A stretch of 64,000 bases of DNA from contig PKEA01000071.1 in NCBI GenBank assembly GCA_002862805.1, forward strand, positions 19,659 to 83,658, written 5' to 3'. Numbering within the stretch: the stretch's first letter is position 1; every line of letters begins with the position of its first letter. Source of the DNA: Flavobacteriaceae bacterium. Lineage in GTDB: Bacteria; Bacteroidota; Bacteroidia; Flavobacteriales; Flavobacteriaceae. Both the position numbers and the translations under genes were made by a program. Positions 15,520 through 24,618 of this stretch are shown piece by piece. The notes below the pieces were generated by a model that saw only the letters and a program-made list of their open reading frames with translations, searched no databases and was not told where the DNA came from.

Positions 15520-16653
15520 ATGAGCGGAATCTACATTCATATCCCTTTTTGCAAGCAAGCATGTCATTATTGCGATTTTCATTTTTCTACTTCCTTAAAG
15601 AAAAAAGACGAAATGGTTTTAGCTTTGGCCAAAGAGATTAGCTTGCGTAAAAGTGAATCTCAAAATGAAGAAGTAGAAACCATTTATTTTGGTGGCGGAA
15701 CACCGAGTATTTTATCAACTGAAGATTTGAAGTTTTTAATTGATGCCGTTTACCAAAACTATAAAGTAATAAAAAACCCAGAAATTACGGTTGAAGCCAA
15801 TCCAGATGACTTAACAGAAGAACGAATTGTTGAATTGTTAAAAAATAAAATCAATCGTTTATCTATAGGAATTCAATCTTTTTTTGAAGATGATTTGCAG
15901 CTGATGAATCGCGCACACAATTCAGATGAAGCTTCAAATTGTTTAAAAATTGCCACACAATATTTCGATAATATTTCATTGGATTTAATTTACGGAATTC
16001 CTGGATCGAGTAACGAAAAATGGCAACAAAATATAGATAAAGCGCTTTCTTTTGGAATCAATCATATTTCGAGTTATGCTTTAACGGTTGAACCAAAAAC
16101 AGCTTTGGATAAATTCATCAAAAAAGGAATCATCAAACAACCAGACGATGAAGCCGCTCAAGAGCAATTTCATATTTTGGTAGAAACTTTACAAGAAAAT
16201 GGATTTGTACATTACGAATTGTCCAATTTTGGTAAACCCGATTATTTTTCTAAAAATAATTCGAGTTATTGGTTGGGTAAAAAATACATAGGAATTGGAC
16301 CTTCGGCACACAGTTACGATGGAGTAAACAGAGGTTGGAATGTTTCTAATAATTCCATTTATATAAAATCAATTCAAGAAAATAAAGTGCCAATTGAAAT
16401 CGAAAAACTTACGATAACAGACCGTTATAATGAATATATAATGACAGGTTTACGAACGATTTGGGGTGTTTCATTAGAAAGAATTGAAAAGGATTTTGGA
16501 AAATTCTATCTTGATTATTTAAATAAAGAAGTAAAGCGTTTTTTAGAGGATGACTTATTATTTATTGAAGAAAATGTACTTAGAGCAACTAAAAAAGGAA
16601 AGTTTTTGTGCGATGGAATTGCATCAGACTTATTTTTAGTAAATTTGGATTAA
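15520..16653 (+). CDS. hemW: Radical SAM heme chaperone HemW
   Basis: A 377-residue radical SAM protein formerly annotated as oxygen-independent coproporphyrinogen oxidase. The 4Fe-4S motif CKQACHYC has cysteines at 11, 15 and 18. The SAM glycine motif is YFGGGTPS, and the C-terminal HemN-like domain is present. The N-terminus is short and lacks the extended leader of true HemN, which favours HemW, a chaperone that inserts heme into membrane respiratory proteins. It starts 12 bases after the upstream terminator, so its promoter must lie in or near the preceding gene's end. Confidence 0.93.
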   Translation: MSGIYIHIPFCKQACHYCDFHFSTSLKKKDEMVLALAKEISLRKSESQNEEVETIYFGGGTPSILSTEDLKFLIDAVYQNYKVIKNPEITVEANPDDLTEERIVELLKNKINRLSIGIQSFFEDDLQLMNRAHNSDEASNCLKIATQYFDNISLDLIYGIPGSSNEKWQQNIDKALSFGINHISSYALTVEPKTALDKFIKKGIIKQPDDEAAQEQFHILVETLQENGFVHYELSNFGKPDYFSKNNSSYWLGKKYIGIGPSAHSYDGVNRGWNVSNNSIYIKSIQENKVPIEIEKLTITDRYNEYIMTGLRTIWGVSLERIEKDFGKFYLDYLNKEVKRFLEDDLLFIEENVLRATKKGKFLCDGIASDLFLVNLD

Positions 16654-16697
16654 AATCGAACGTAGGTAAAACGGATGCAAGCAACGCAGATAATGAG

Positions 16698-16738
16698 ATC
16701 TGTAAAATCCACGTTTGGAAATCTGTAAAATCCGCGTT
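16698..16738. repeat. Short direct repeat between hemW and the cyclase gene
   Basis: ATCTGTAAAATCCACGTT (16698-16715) is repeated with one change at 16721-16738. It resembles remnants of flavobacterial intergenic repeats. It ends 5 bases before the cyclase start codon. Confidence 0.6.
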
Positions 16739-16743
16739 CCATT

Positions 16744-17505
16744 ATGAAAGCAACAATCAATAACATACAAATCGACTTATCAAAACCATTAGATATTTCA
16801 ATTCCGCTAACGAATAACGAACAAAATCCCATTGCTTGGTATCAAAGTACACCAATTATAAAACCCGTTAAAGATGGCGATTGGATTGGAAAAGTTTCTG
16901 AAGGAAAATCTTCTACAAATTTCAATAACATTTTCTTCAATCCGCATGCACACGGAACACATACGGAATGTTTAGGACACATTACAAGAGATTTTTACAG
17001 TATCAATCAATGTTTAAAGCAGTTTTTCTTTACTGCCGAAGTTATTTCGGTTCAACCGAAAGCAATTGGAGAAGACTTAGTCATTACCAAAGAACAAATT
17101 GAAAAAGCTATAAACGGGAAATCTACTGAAGCGATTATTATTCGAACTTTACCAAATTTAGAAACTAAAAAACATCTCAATTATTCCAATACAAATCCGG
17201 CTTATTTAGCTGAAGAAGCAGCAATTTATATTCGTGAACTTGGCATCCAACATTTATTAATCGATTTACCAAGTGTTGATAAAGAGCACGATGGGGGAGC
17301 TTTGTTGGCTCATAAAGCATTTTGGAATGTAAAAAATGTAAACAAATTAAATGCAGATGCTCGAATGAATTGCACCATTACAGAAATGATTTATATAGAC
17401 AATTCTATTTCAGATGGGAGTTATTTCTTAAACTTACAAATTGCGTCGTTTGAAAATGATGCGAGTCCTAGTAAACCTGTTTTATATAAGATTATTGATT
17501 TTTGA
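16744..17505 (+). CDS. Cyclase family protein (kynurenine formamidase-like)
   Basis: A 253-residue metal-dependent hydrolase of the cyclase/KynB family. The metal-binding signature HAHGTHTECLGH follows the family pattern HxGTHxD/E, and a C-terminal HxG-like region is present (LPSVDKEHDGGALLAHKAFW). Family members hydrolyse formyl-kynurenine or related amides and esters, but no tryptophan-degradation gene is nearby, so the substrate is open. Confidence 0.87.
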   Translation: MKATINNIQIDLSKPLDISIPLTNNEQNPIAWYQSTPIIKPVKDGDWIGKVSEGKSSTNFNNIFFNPHAHGTHTECLGHITRDFYSINQCLKQFFFTAEVISVQPKAIGEDLVITKEQIEKAINGKSTEAIIIRTLPNLETKKHLNYSNTNPAYLAEEAAIYIRELGIQHLLIDLPSVDKEHDGGALLAHKAFWNVKNVNKLNADARMNCTITEMIYIDNSISDGSYFLNLQIASFENDASPSKPVLYKIIDF

Positions 17506-17554
17506 ATTCAGATTTCAGAATTTCATAAATCTAAAATCGTTAATCATAAATCAC

Positions 17555-17914
17555 ATGAACATTCAACAACTATATGAATTTTGTCATTCTAAAAAAGGAG
17601 TAACTGAGCATTTTCCTTTTGATGAAGATACTTTAGTGTTTAAAGTGGGAGGTAAAATGTTTTGTTTAGCCTCATTAAAAAAATTTGAAGAAGGAGAACC
17701 TTTTTTAAATTTAAAGTGTAATCCTGAAAAAGCTATAGAATTGCGAGAAAAATATGAGTCTATAAAACCAGGTTATCACATGAGTAAAATACATTGGAAC
17801 AGTGTTTATTTAAATAAAGAGCTTCCGAATAAAATTATTATTGAATTAATTAATGATTCGTATGAGTTAGTTTTTATGAGTTTAACTAAAAAATCACGCG
17901 AAAGTATTGTATAG
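17555..17914 (+). CDS. MmcQ/YjbR family DNA-binding protein
   Basis: A 119-residue protein with the YjbR fold: KGVTEHFPFDEDTLVFKVGGKMFCL, LNLKCNPEKAIELREKY, PGYHMSKIHWNSVYL and a closing segment LINDSYELVFMSLTKKSR. I chose the ATG at 17555 (MNIQQLYEFCHSK) because the family begins there; a longer frame from 17441 adds sequence overlapping the cyclase gene and unlike the family. Function unknown; a DNA-binding double-wing fold has been described for the family. Confidence 0.88.
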   Translation: MNIQQLYEFCHSKKGVTEHFPFDEDTLVFKVGGKMFCLASLKKFEEGEPFLNLKCNPEKAIELREKYESIKPGYHMSKIHWNSVYLNKELPNKIIIELINDSYELVFMSLTKKSRESIV

Positions 17915-18079
17915 ATTACACCTTTAACAATTAGTACATTTTTTCTACTAATACCAAATAGGAATTTTACAATTATATAATAAAAATAATTAATAATCAA
18001 TAGTTGATATGTAACTTTTTTTGTAAAATATTTAAAATTATAGATATAATATTGCGGTATTAATAACCTAACTATTTTT

Positions 18080-19024
18080 ATGAAAAAAATTATTTTATCA
18101 GTTGTATCATTATTAATGATACTTTCTTGTAGCAGCGATGATAGTTCTGCTACTAAAGGAGATGTTGCACCTGTTGCACATAGAGGTTGTGCTTCTCATG
18201 ATGTTTTAGAAAGACAATTAAGAGACGATCCTAAATTGGCTGAAAGAATGGCAAATTTTGAAATTGAAGCCGAAAAATTCATTCAACAAGGGAAAATTGT
18301 GAACGGAGTTTTAGAGATTCCAGTTGTTTTCAATGTTTTGTATAGAACATCAGCTGAAAACATTTCGCAAGCTCAATTACAGTCTCAAATTGATGTTTTA
18401 AACAAGGATTTTGCTGGAACTAACACTGATTATAATTCTAGTAACCCTTACAATAGCGTTAGAGGTGCTTTAAATGTAAAATTTGTATTAGATGCTATTT
18501 ATAGAAAATCAACTACAAAAACTACGTGGGGAACTTCTGATGCAATGAAAAAAACTTCAACAGGAGGAATAGCTCCTACATCTCCAACTACAAAATTGAA
18601 CTATTGGGTTTGTACAATAGGCGGTGGAATATTGGGTTATGCTCAGTTCCCTGGAGGTGCTTCTGCTACTGATGGTGTTGTAATTGATTCTAAATATACA
18701 GGTACTACAGGTACTGCAACGTATCCATTTAACTTAGGAAGAACAGCAACTCATGAAATCGGACACTGGATGAATTTACGTCACATTTGGGGCGATGCAA
18801 CATGTGGAAATGATTTGGTTTCGGATACTCCTACTCATAATGCTGCTAACTCTGGAGTTCCTGCAGTTGGTCACAGAAGTACTTGTTCTGGTACACCACT
18901 AGAAATGTATATGAACTATATGGATTATACAGATGATAGAGGAATGTATATGTTCTCTAGCGGACAAGCTTCTAGAATGGCGGCTGTTTTTGCTACAACT
19001 GGGCCAAGAGCTTCATTTAGATAG
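18080..19024 (+). CDS. Zinc metalloprotease lipoprotein, M43 (pappalysin/cytophagalysin) family
   Basis: A 314-residue secreted protease with a lipoprotein signal (Cys17). The catalytic zinc motif HEIGHWMNLRH at residues 225-235 fits HExxHxxxLxH, and the Met-turn region is MYMNYMDYTDD. Conserved cysteines (CGNDLVSDTP and STCSGT) flank it as in cytophagalysins. Residues 57-90 resemble a pro-segment or N-domain, followed by the IPVVFNVLY strand at the start of the catalytic domain. It probably degrades extracellular protein. Monocistronic with its own terminator. Confidence 0.92.
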   Translation: MKKIILSVVSLLMILSCSSDDSSATKGDVAPVAHRGCASHDVLERQLRDDPKLAERMANFEIEAEKFIQQGKIVNGVLEIPVVFNVLYRTSAENISQAQLQSQIDVLNKDFAGTNTDYNSSNPYNSVRGALNVKFVLDAIYRKSTTKTTWGTSDAMKKTSTGGIAPTSPTTKLNYWVCTIGGGILGYAQFPGGASATDGVVIDSKYTGTTGTATYPFNLGRTATHEIGHWMNLRHIWGDATCGNDLVSDTPTHNAANSGVPAVGHRSTCSGTPLEMYMNYMDYTDDRGMYMFSSGQASRMAAVFATTGPRASFR

Positions 19025-19042
19025 TATTACAAATGTTTATAT

Positions 19043-19076
19043 AAAGCCGTTTAATTTTAATTAAGCGGCTTTTTCT
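19043..19076 (+). terminator. Terminator of the M43 protease gene
   Basis: AAAGCCG (19043-19049) pairs with CGGCTTT (19066-19072), with further A/T pairing in the loop and a T-rich tail. Confidence 0.75.
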
Positions 19077-19140
19077 ATTAAAAAAAATAGTAAAATAATG
19101 AATTTTGATAGTACATTTGTAAACGAAATAAACGTTAATC

Positions 19141-19854
19141 ATGCTTGAAAATTTAAAAAATATTTTAAACGAAGACCAAGATCCAAAAGCAATTGAAAAA
19201 ATTGCTTTAAAATTGGAAAACCTAATAATGTCTAATGAAGAAGTAGGTTATATTGCAGTTCAAAAAAAACCTGCTGTAACCATTTTTCCTGATAGTATTG
19301 TTGTTACCAACAAAAGAATTATTCTGTGTAAACCTAAGAATTTAGGTTTCTCTATGGAATTTATTGATTACGATTGGGACGATATTGCTGGTTCGTTTGT
19401 AAAAGAAGGAATTTTAGGTTCTGATTTTACTTTTTCAACAAAAACAGATTTGACGCATACGGTTGATTATTTACCAAAAAATCAGGCTCGAAAATTATAT
19501 ACTTATGCTAAAGAGCAATTGGATTTGTTGAAAAACCCAATTCAATCTAAACCTGTTGTTGAAACTGCTATTCCTTTGAATGTAATTGAGGAAGAAAATA
19601 AAACAGTTGATGAGGTGGAAGAAGTTGTTGCAGAGGAAGTAACTAATTTTGCAGAAATTGTTCCTAAAGTAGAATCTTACGAAACGTATGAAGAAGTAAA
19701 AGAGGAAATGAGCTCTAATGAAAAAGAATTAGTGGATTTATCTAAAGATGAATTGTTTGAAAAATTGCAGAATTATAAAAAATTACTAGACAACGGACTT
19801 ATTTTACAAGCAGAATATGATGCTTTGAAAAAAGAGGTTTTAAGTAAAATGTAA
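19141..19854 (+). CDS. PH-like domain protein with C-terminal SHOCT-like motif
   Basis: A 237-residue cytoplasmic protein. The N-terminal 130 residues look like a bacterial PH (bPH) domain (VTIFPDSIVVTNKRIILCKPKNLGFSMEF, then IDYDWDDIAGSFVKEGILGSDFTFST). An acidic Glu/Val-rich linker follows, and the end (LSKDELFEKLQNYKKLLDNG then LILQAEYDALKKEVLSKM) matches the SHOCT helix pair. The function is unknown; SHOCT segments are thought to mediate oligomerisation. A TACATTTG box lies at 19112-19119. Confidence 0.8.
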   Translation: MLENLKNILNEDQDPKAIEKIALKLENLIMSNEEVGYIAVQKKPAVTIFPDSIVVTNKRIILCKPKNLGFSMEFIDYDWDDIAGSFVKEGILGSDFTFSTKTDLTHTVDYLPKNQARKLYTYAKEQLDLLKNPIQSKPVVETAIPLNVIEEENKTVDEVEEVVAEEVTNFAEIVPKVESYETYEEVKEEMSSNEKELVDLSKDELFEKLQNYKKLLDNGLILQAEYDALKKEVLSKM

Positions 19855-19870
19855 TTTCAACATATAATTA

Positions 19871-19903
19871 AAAGAGCGATAAATTATTTATCGCTCTTTT
19901 TTA
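19871..19903. terminator. Bidirectional terminator between convergent genes
   Basis: AAAGAGCGATAAAT (19871-19884) and ATTTATCGCTCTTT (19886-19899) are perfect inverted repeats with A- and T-runs on both sides. It serves the PH-like gene (+) and the DUF4407 gene (-). Confidence 0.85.
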
Positions 19904-21004
19904 TTATAATGATCTTTTCTGTTTTTCTACAAAGCCATCTGCTTGTAGTTCTAGCAATTCAATAGCGCGTTTCTTTTTATAGTTATAAAGCTCTTTATCT
20001 TCTTTTATATCTGAGTAAACTTTGTCGTAAATTTCCGCATCGGTTTTGCGTTGCAACTCACTTTGGTATTTATTTTGTGAAATCATACTTAAAACAGCCA
20101 TTTCGGCATCTTCTTGTTTGAAATCGAATTCACCTTTTGGAGACAATAATTTAGCAATGATTGGTGAAGTTTCAATAGCTAAAAACAAAAGCATTATGAA
20201 TAAGGAAGGAAGTAATGGTAATTTGTTTAAAGCGTTAATCCGCGCCATTAAACCATCAAAACCTTCAATTATAGGTTGTGTTTCAGTGACTTTTTTATCT
20301 AAATCAGCTTGTAGTGTTTTGGCTTTTGTTTCTAATTCTGTAATTTTAGCTTGATTAGTGGTTTTTAAAACAGCTAAATCTTGTAAACTAGCGTCATGTT
20401 TTTCTCTTTTTTCTTTGTAAACCGCACCTTTTCCTAGTTTTTTGGTTCCAGCAGTTCCTTCTGCTTCAGTAATATAAACAGCATATAAATCGTTTACTTC
20501 TTTTTCTTTTTTAGTAATGTCCGATTTTAAACTGTCAATTTGTGCTTTGTTCTTTTCTAAATCGCTCTGAAAATAATTTGCAACTTGCTTTTTATTGGCA
20601 AGCATCATTTCGTTTTTCTCTTTCAATAAAACCGTGTTGATTTCTTTTTCAAAAATTTTAATTTCTAAAGGTTTTGAGATGACAATAGCAATAATAATAG
20701 CTAAAGCAATTCGAGGAGTTGCTTGTTTAAATTCGCTCCAAAAAGAATCTCTTTTTTTGATGGTAGAAACAATAAAACGGTCTAAATTAAAAATAAGCAA
20801 ACCCCAAACGAGTCCGAATGCCATTGCTATATAGGCATTATCGAAAACGGTAAAAAGAGCATAACTTGAGGCTATAAAAGCCATAACTGCGGTGAAGAAA
20901 ACGGTTGCGCCTATACCAGCGTACTTGTTTTGTTCGCCATTTGAGCAAGAATTGATGAGGTTCTTATCTGCTCCCGAACAAAGGATGAAGAAGTTTTTTA
21001 ACAT
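19904..21004 (-). CDS. DUF4407 domain-containing membrane protein
   Basis: A 366-residue protein of the DUF4407 family. Membrane helices lie near residues 30-85 (VFFTAVMAFIASSYALFTV, MAFGLVWGLLIFNLDRFIV), 95-110 and about 270-290, with a long charged coiled coil between (KKEKEVNDLYAVYITEAEG and LETKAKTLQADLDKK). The conserved NLDRFIVSTI stretch is typical. Function unknown. The gene reads toward the shared terminator at 19871-19903. Confidence 0.88.
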   Translation of the reverse strand: MLKNFFILCSGADKNLINSCSNGEQNKYAGIGATVFFTAVMAFIASSYALFTVFDNAYIAMAFGLVWGLLIFNLDRFIVSTIKKRDSFWSEFKQATPRIALAIIIAIVISKPLEIKIFEKEINTVLLKEKNEMMLANKKQVANYFQSDLEKNKAQIDSLKSDITKKEKEVNDLYAVYITEAEGTAGTKKLGKGAVYKEKREKHDASLQDLAVLKTTNQAKITELETKAKTLQADLDKKVTETQPIIEGFDGLMARINALNKLPLLPSLFIMLLFLAIETSPIIAKLLSPKGEFDFKQEDAEMAVLSMISQNKYQSELQRKTDAEIYDKVYSDIKEDKELYNYKKKRAIELLELQADGFVEKQKRSL

Positions 21005-21142
21005 GATGATTGATTTTGATGATGATATTTATTTGTACAAAAATAAGGTGAAATGTTTCACTTTGTTGTTAAAATATTGGTAATTAAATTTTTAGGCTTT
21101 TGCATTGGTGAAAAATGCAACCTATGTGACAATGCTCAAAAA

Positions 21143-21174
21143 CAAAAAACCCTCACATTTCTGTAAGGGTTTGT
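21143..21174 (-). terminator. Terminator of ahcY
   Basis: AAACCCT (21147-21153) pairs with AGGGTTT (21166-21172); on the minus strand a T6 run follows. Confidence 0.8.
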
Positions 21175-21182
21175 TTATGTTT

Positions 21183-21209
21183 TGAGATGCTGAAATAAAT
21201 TCAGCATGA
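21183..21209. repeat. REP-like hairpin fragment after ahcY
   Basis: ATGCTGAA (21187-21194) and TTCAGCAT (21200-21207) are perfect arms around ATAAA, within TGAGATGCTGAAATAAATTC. I recall GAGAT-CTGAA-TTCAG-ATGAC elements as frequent intergenic repeats in Bacteroidetes. It lies between the ahcY stop and the terminator, so it would be transcribed as a hairpin. Confidence 0.55.
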
Positions 21210-21212
21210 CAA

Positions 21213-22529
21213 TTAATATCTATAATATTCTGGTTTGAATGGTCCTTCTACAGCAACACCAATGTATTTCGCTTGGTCTTCACGTAAAATTTCTAATTCA
21301 ACGCCTAATTTTGCTAAGTGTAAAGCAGCTACTTTTTCGTCTAAGTGTTTTGGTAACATGTACACTTCGTTTTTATATGCAGCAGAATTAGTCCAAAGTT
21401 CAATTTGAGCTAATGTTTGGTTTGTAAATGAATTACTCATTACAAAACTTGGGTGACCGGTAGCACAACCTAAGTTTACTAAACGTCCTTCAGCTAAAAT
21501 AATAATATCTTTTCCGTTGATAGTATACTTATCTACTTGAGGTTTAATTTCATTTTTAGTTGCACCATGCGTTTTGTTTAACCAAGCCATGTCAATTTCG
21601 TTATCGAAATGTCCAATGTTACAAACGATAGTTTTGTCTTTCATTTTCTCAAAGTGAGAACCTAAAATAATATCTTTATTACCTGTAGTTGTAATGATTA
21701 TATCTGCATTTCCTACAACTGTATCCAATCGTTTAACTTCATAACCATCCATTGCAGCTTGTAAAGCACAAATTGGGTCAATTTCAGTAACCGTTACAAT
21801 TGAACCTGCACCTCTAAAAGAAGCCGCAGTACCTTTTCCAACATCTCCGTAACCACAAACAACTACTCTTTTACCAGCTAACATAATATCAGTAGCTCTT
21901 CTTACAGCATCTACTGCAGATTCTTTACAACCATATTTGTTATCAAATTTAGATTTAGTAACCGAATCATTTACGTTAATTGCAGGCATGTGTAACGTTC
22001 CGTTTTTCATTCTTTCGTATAAACGGTGAACTCCTGTAGTTGTTTCTTCAGATAAACCTTTAATGTCAGCAATTAGTTCAGGGAAACGGTCAAAAACCAT
22101 ATTCGTTAAATCACCACCATCATCTAAAATCATGTTTAATGGTTTTCTGTCTTCACCAAACCATAAAGTTTGCTCAATACACCAATCAAATTCTTCGTCA
22201 CTTAAGCCTTTCCAAGCATAAACTGGAATTCCAGCAGCAGCAATAGCAGCAGCAGCATGATCTTGAGTTGAAAAAATATTACAAGAAGACCAAGTAACAT
22301 CAGCACCAAGAGCAACTAAAGTTTCAATTAATACAGCAGTTTGAATAGTCATGTGTAAACATCCAGCAATACGTGCTCCTTTTAAAGGTTGGCTTGCTCC
22401 ATATTCAGCTCTAAGAGCCATTAAACCTGGCATTTCAGCTTCAGCTAATTCAATTTCTTTTCTTCCCCAGTCTGCCAAAGTAATATCTTTTACTTTATAC
22501 GGCACATAAGTTGTTGTATTTGAACTCAT
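21213..22529 (-). CDS. ahcY: Adenosylhomocysteinase
   Basis: S-adenosyl-L-homocysteine hydrolase (438 residues), which splits SAH into adenosine and homocysteine and so keeps SAM-dependent methylation running. The sequence shows the substrate region [26 protein letters not shown], the NAD-binding [17 protein letters not shown] and the C-terminal YRY. The N-terminus begins [20 protein letters not shown], as in bacterial AhcY. It has a TACCTTTG -7 box and its own terminator. Confidence 0.97.
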   Translation of the reverse strand: MSSNTTTYVPYKVKDITLADWGRKEIELAEAEMPGLMALRAEYGASQPLKGARIAGCLHMTIQTAVLIETLVALGADVTWSSCNIFSTQDHAAAAIAAAGIPVYAWKGLSDEEFDWCIEQTLWFGEDRKPLNMILDDGGDLTNMVFDRFPELIADIKGLSEETTTGVHRLYERMKNGTLHMPAINVNDSVTKSKFDNKYGCKESAVDAVRRATDIMLAGKRVVVCGYGDVGKGTAASFRGAGSIVTVTEIDPICALQAAMDGYEVKRLDTVVGNADIIITTTGNKDIILGSHFEKMKDKTIVCNIGHFDNEIDMAWLNKTHGATKNEIKPQVDKYTINGKDIIILAEGRLVNLGCATGHPSFVMSNSFTNQTLAQIELWTNSAAYKNEVYMLPKHLDEKVAALHLAKLGVELEILREDQAKYIGVAVEGPFKPEYYRY

Positions 22530-22564
22530 CTATTATTGTATATTTGTATTATTAAATAAGAGTG

Positions 22565-22572
22565 CAAAGGTA
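22565..22572 (-). promoter_or_regulatory. -7 box of ahcY
   Basis: On the minus strand TACCTTTG followed by CACTC, the same TTTGCACTC extension seen before tRNA-Asp, tRNA-Gln and rplM. It lies 36 bases before the start codon. Confidence 0.6.
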
Positions 22573-22659
22573 CTAATTTCATTTTTAATTTTTTAATAAA
22601 ACACCTTATTTTATGAAATGTTTAATAAGGTAATGCTTTGAATTTCAACCTTATATTTA

Positions 22660-23289
22660 ATGTCTTTTTATAAAAAAATACAAGTAAATCCCTTAACTTC
22701 AGTCCTTATTTGGAAAATTGAAGAAGATTTTAATGAACTGTTTCGTCAAATTAAATTAAAGGACATTTCATTAGCTAGGCTAGAACGAATGAAATCTGAA
22801 AGCCATCAAAAAGGGTTTTTGAGCATTCGACATTTGCTGAAAGTTGCTGGTTATTCTGACTTTGATTTGTTTTATGATGAAGATGGAAAACCGCACTTAA
22901 CAGATGGAAAGCAAATTTCTATAACACATTCCAATAATTTTTCGGCTATTATTGTTGGTAATCAAAATGTAGGAATTGATATAGAGTTGCAAAGAGAAAA
23001 AATTACAAGAATTGCTGATAAATTTGTAGAGCATGAATTTGATTATTTGAATAAAGAATCAGTAGAATATATAAAAAAACTAACTGTAATTTGGGGAGCC
23101 AAAGAAGCAAAGTATAAAATGTGTAATTCTAGAAGTTTAAGTTTTAAAGACGACATGAAAGTATTTTCGTTTGATTTAGCAGATGGAAAAGGAAAGGCTT
23201 CTGTGCAACAAAATAAATTTGAGAAAGAATTTAATTTTTTCTTCGAAGAGTTTGAAGGATTTACGTTGGTTTATGCGTTAGAAAAATAG
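22660..23289 (+). CDS. 4'-phosphopantetheinyl transferase superfamily protein
   Basis: A 209-residue Sfp-type transferase that loads the pantetheine arm of CoA onto carrier proteins. The hallmark motifs are present: QKGFLSIRHLL, GKPHLTDGKQISITHSNN, the Mg-binding VGIDIELQ and the helix WGAKEAKYKMC. It is the first gene of a compact five-gene run; pcrB starts one base after its stop. The carrier protein is unknown; it may be the fatty-acid acyl carrier protein if no AcpS is encoded elsewhere. Confidence 0.88.
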   Translation: MSFYKKIQVNPLTSVLIWKIEEDFNELFRQIKLKDISLARLERMKSESHQKGFLSIRHLLKVAGYSDFDLFYDEDGKPHLTDGKQISITHSNNFSAIIVGNQNVGIDIELQREKITRIADKFVEHEFDYLNKESVEYIKKLTVIWGAKEAKYKMCNSRSLSFKDDMKVFSFDLADGKGKASVQQNKFEKEFNFFFEEFEGFTLVYALEK

Positions 23290-23290
23290 T

Positions 23291-24010
23291 ATGAAAGAGT
23301 TATATACAAATATTGTACAAGCCAAAAATGAGAACAGTAAGTTACTTGCTATTTTATTAGATCCTGAGAAACTTTCGATTTCAGATGTTAAAAATTTATG
23401 TAAAAAGATAAACGAATCTCCTGCGACGCATATATTTATAGGAGGAAGTACTTATAACGGAAATCATTTAGACGGATTAATTAAAGAAATTAAACAATGC
23501 GTAGATTTGCCTTTGTTCTTATTTCCTGGAGATTATAAACAAATTTCAGCTGAAGCCGATGCTATTTTATTTCTTAGTTTATTATCAGGAAGAAATGCTG
23601 ATTATTTAATTGAGCATCAAGTTAATGCCGTTCCTGTATTAGAGAAAACTAAATTGGAAATTATCCCAACAGGCTATTTGTTAATTGAAAGTGGAATAGA
23701 GACAGCTGTTGAACGTGTAAGTAATACCAAACCATTAGATCGAAATAATATTAATTACGTTTGTCAAACCGCTAAAGCAGGTGAATTATTAGGTAATAAA
23801 TTAATCTATTTAGAAGCAGGAAGCGGAGCAAAACTAGCTGTGTCTTTAGAAATGATTGAACAGGTTGCTCAATCAATTCAAATTCCGTTAATTGTTGGTG
23901 GTGGAATTCGTTCTAAAAAAGAAATTAATGATGCTTTTAATGCTGGAGCAGATATGGTAGTAATTGGAACTGCTTTTGAAAACGATAATACTTTTTTTGA
24001 ATTATGTTAG
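23291..24010 (+). CDS. Geranylgeranylglyceryl/heptaprenylglyceryl phosphate synthase (PcrB family)
   Basis: A 239-residue TIM-barrel prenyltransferase that joins a polyprenyl diphosphate to glycerol-1-phosphate. Visible family marks: LLDPEKLSI, HIFIGGSTYNGNHLD, LFLFPGDYKQIS, YLEAGSGAKL and the C-terminal phosphate-binding VGGGIRSKKEI followed by GADMVVIGTAFE. In Bacteroidetes it is a bacterial relative of the archaeal lipid enzyme. It overlaps pnuC by 7 bases. Confidence 0.9.
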   Translation: MKELYTNIVQAKNENSKLLAILLDPEKLSISDVKNLCKKINESPATHIFIGGSTYNGNHLDGLIKEIKQCVDLPLFLFPGDYKQISAEADAILFLSLLSGRNADYLIEHQVNAVPVLEKTKLEIIPTGYLLIESGIETAVERVSNTKPLDRNNINYVCQTAKAGELLGNKLIYLEAGSGAKLAVSLEMIEQVAQSIQIPLIVGGGIRSKKEINDAFNAGADMVVIGTAFENDNTFFELC

Positions 24011-24618
24011 AGTTTTTGTTTTCTCAATACAGCGATTATGCTACTGTTGATATTTTCTTAGAGATTATTGCGGTATTGTTTGGTTTAATTAGTGTGTTCT
24101 ATGCTAAGAGCAATAATGTTTTAGTATATCCAACGGGATTAGTAAGTACAATAATTTATGTTTATTTATTAAATAAATGGGACTTAGTAGGCGATATGCT
24201 TATTAACGGTTATTATACTACTATGAGTATTTATGGATGGTTTCTTTGGACAAGAAAAAATGATAATCAAATAGAATATCCCATATCATGGACTACTAAA
24301 AAAGAAAAAGTAAATGCTTTTCTTATTTTTATAGTAACAATTCTTTTTGTAATATTGGTTTATCATTGGTTTGATAAATTTAAGGATTGGACTGCATATG
24401 TAGACACTTTTACTACTGGAATTTTCTTTTTAGGAATGTGGCTTATGGCTAAACGTAAAATTGAAAATTGGCTGCTTTGGATCGTAGGTGATTTTATTTC
24501 TATTCCATTGTACTTTTACAAAGGCTTTACATTTTCAAGTTTACAATTTTTAATATTTACAATAATTGCCACTTTTGGTTTTTTAGAATGGAAGAAAATT
24601 TTACAGAAAGAGACATAA
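24004..24618 (+). CDS. pnuC: PnuC-family vitamin transporter
   Basis: A 204-residue membrane protein with about seven helices, of the PnuC family that imports nicotinamide riboside or, in PnuT relatives, thiamine. Typical sequence: FGLISVFYAKSNNVLVYPTG, INGYYTTMSIYGWFLWTRK and NWLLWIVGDFISIPLYFYKG. It overlaps the pcrB stop and the DUF4301 start, so it is translationally coupled. The TPP riboswitch and TonB receptor lie about 2 kb downstream, which raises thiamine as a possible substrate, but the riboswitch does not precede this gene. Confidence 0.9.
   Translation: MLEFLFSQYSDYATVDIFLEIIAVLFGLISVFYAKSNNVLVYPTGLVSTIIYVYLLNKWDLVGDMLINGYYTTMSIYGWFLWTRKNDNQIEYPISWTTKKEKVNAFLIFIVTILFVILVYHWFDKFKDWTAYVDTFTTGIFFLGMWLMAKRKIENWLLWIVGDFISIPLYFYKGFTFSSLQFLIFTIIATFGFLEWKKILQKET

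Noticed and set aside
17441..17554. Longer N-terminus for the YjbR-family gene
   Set aside because: It overlaps the cyclase gene and is unlike the family; the ATG at 17555 fits better.
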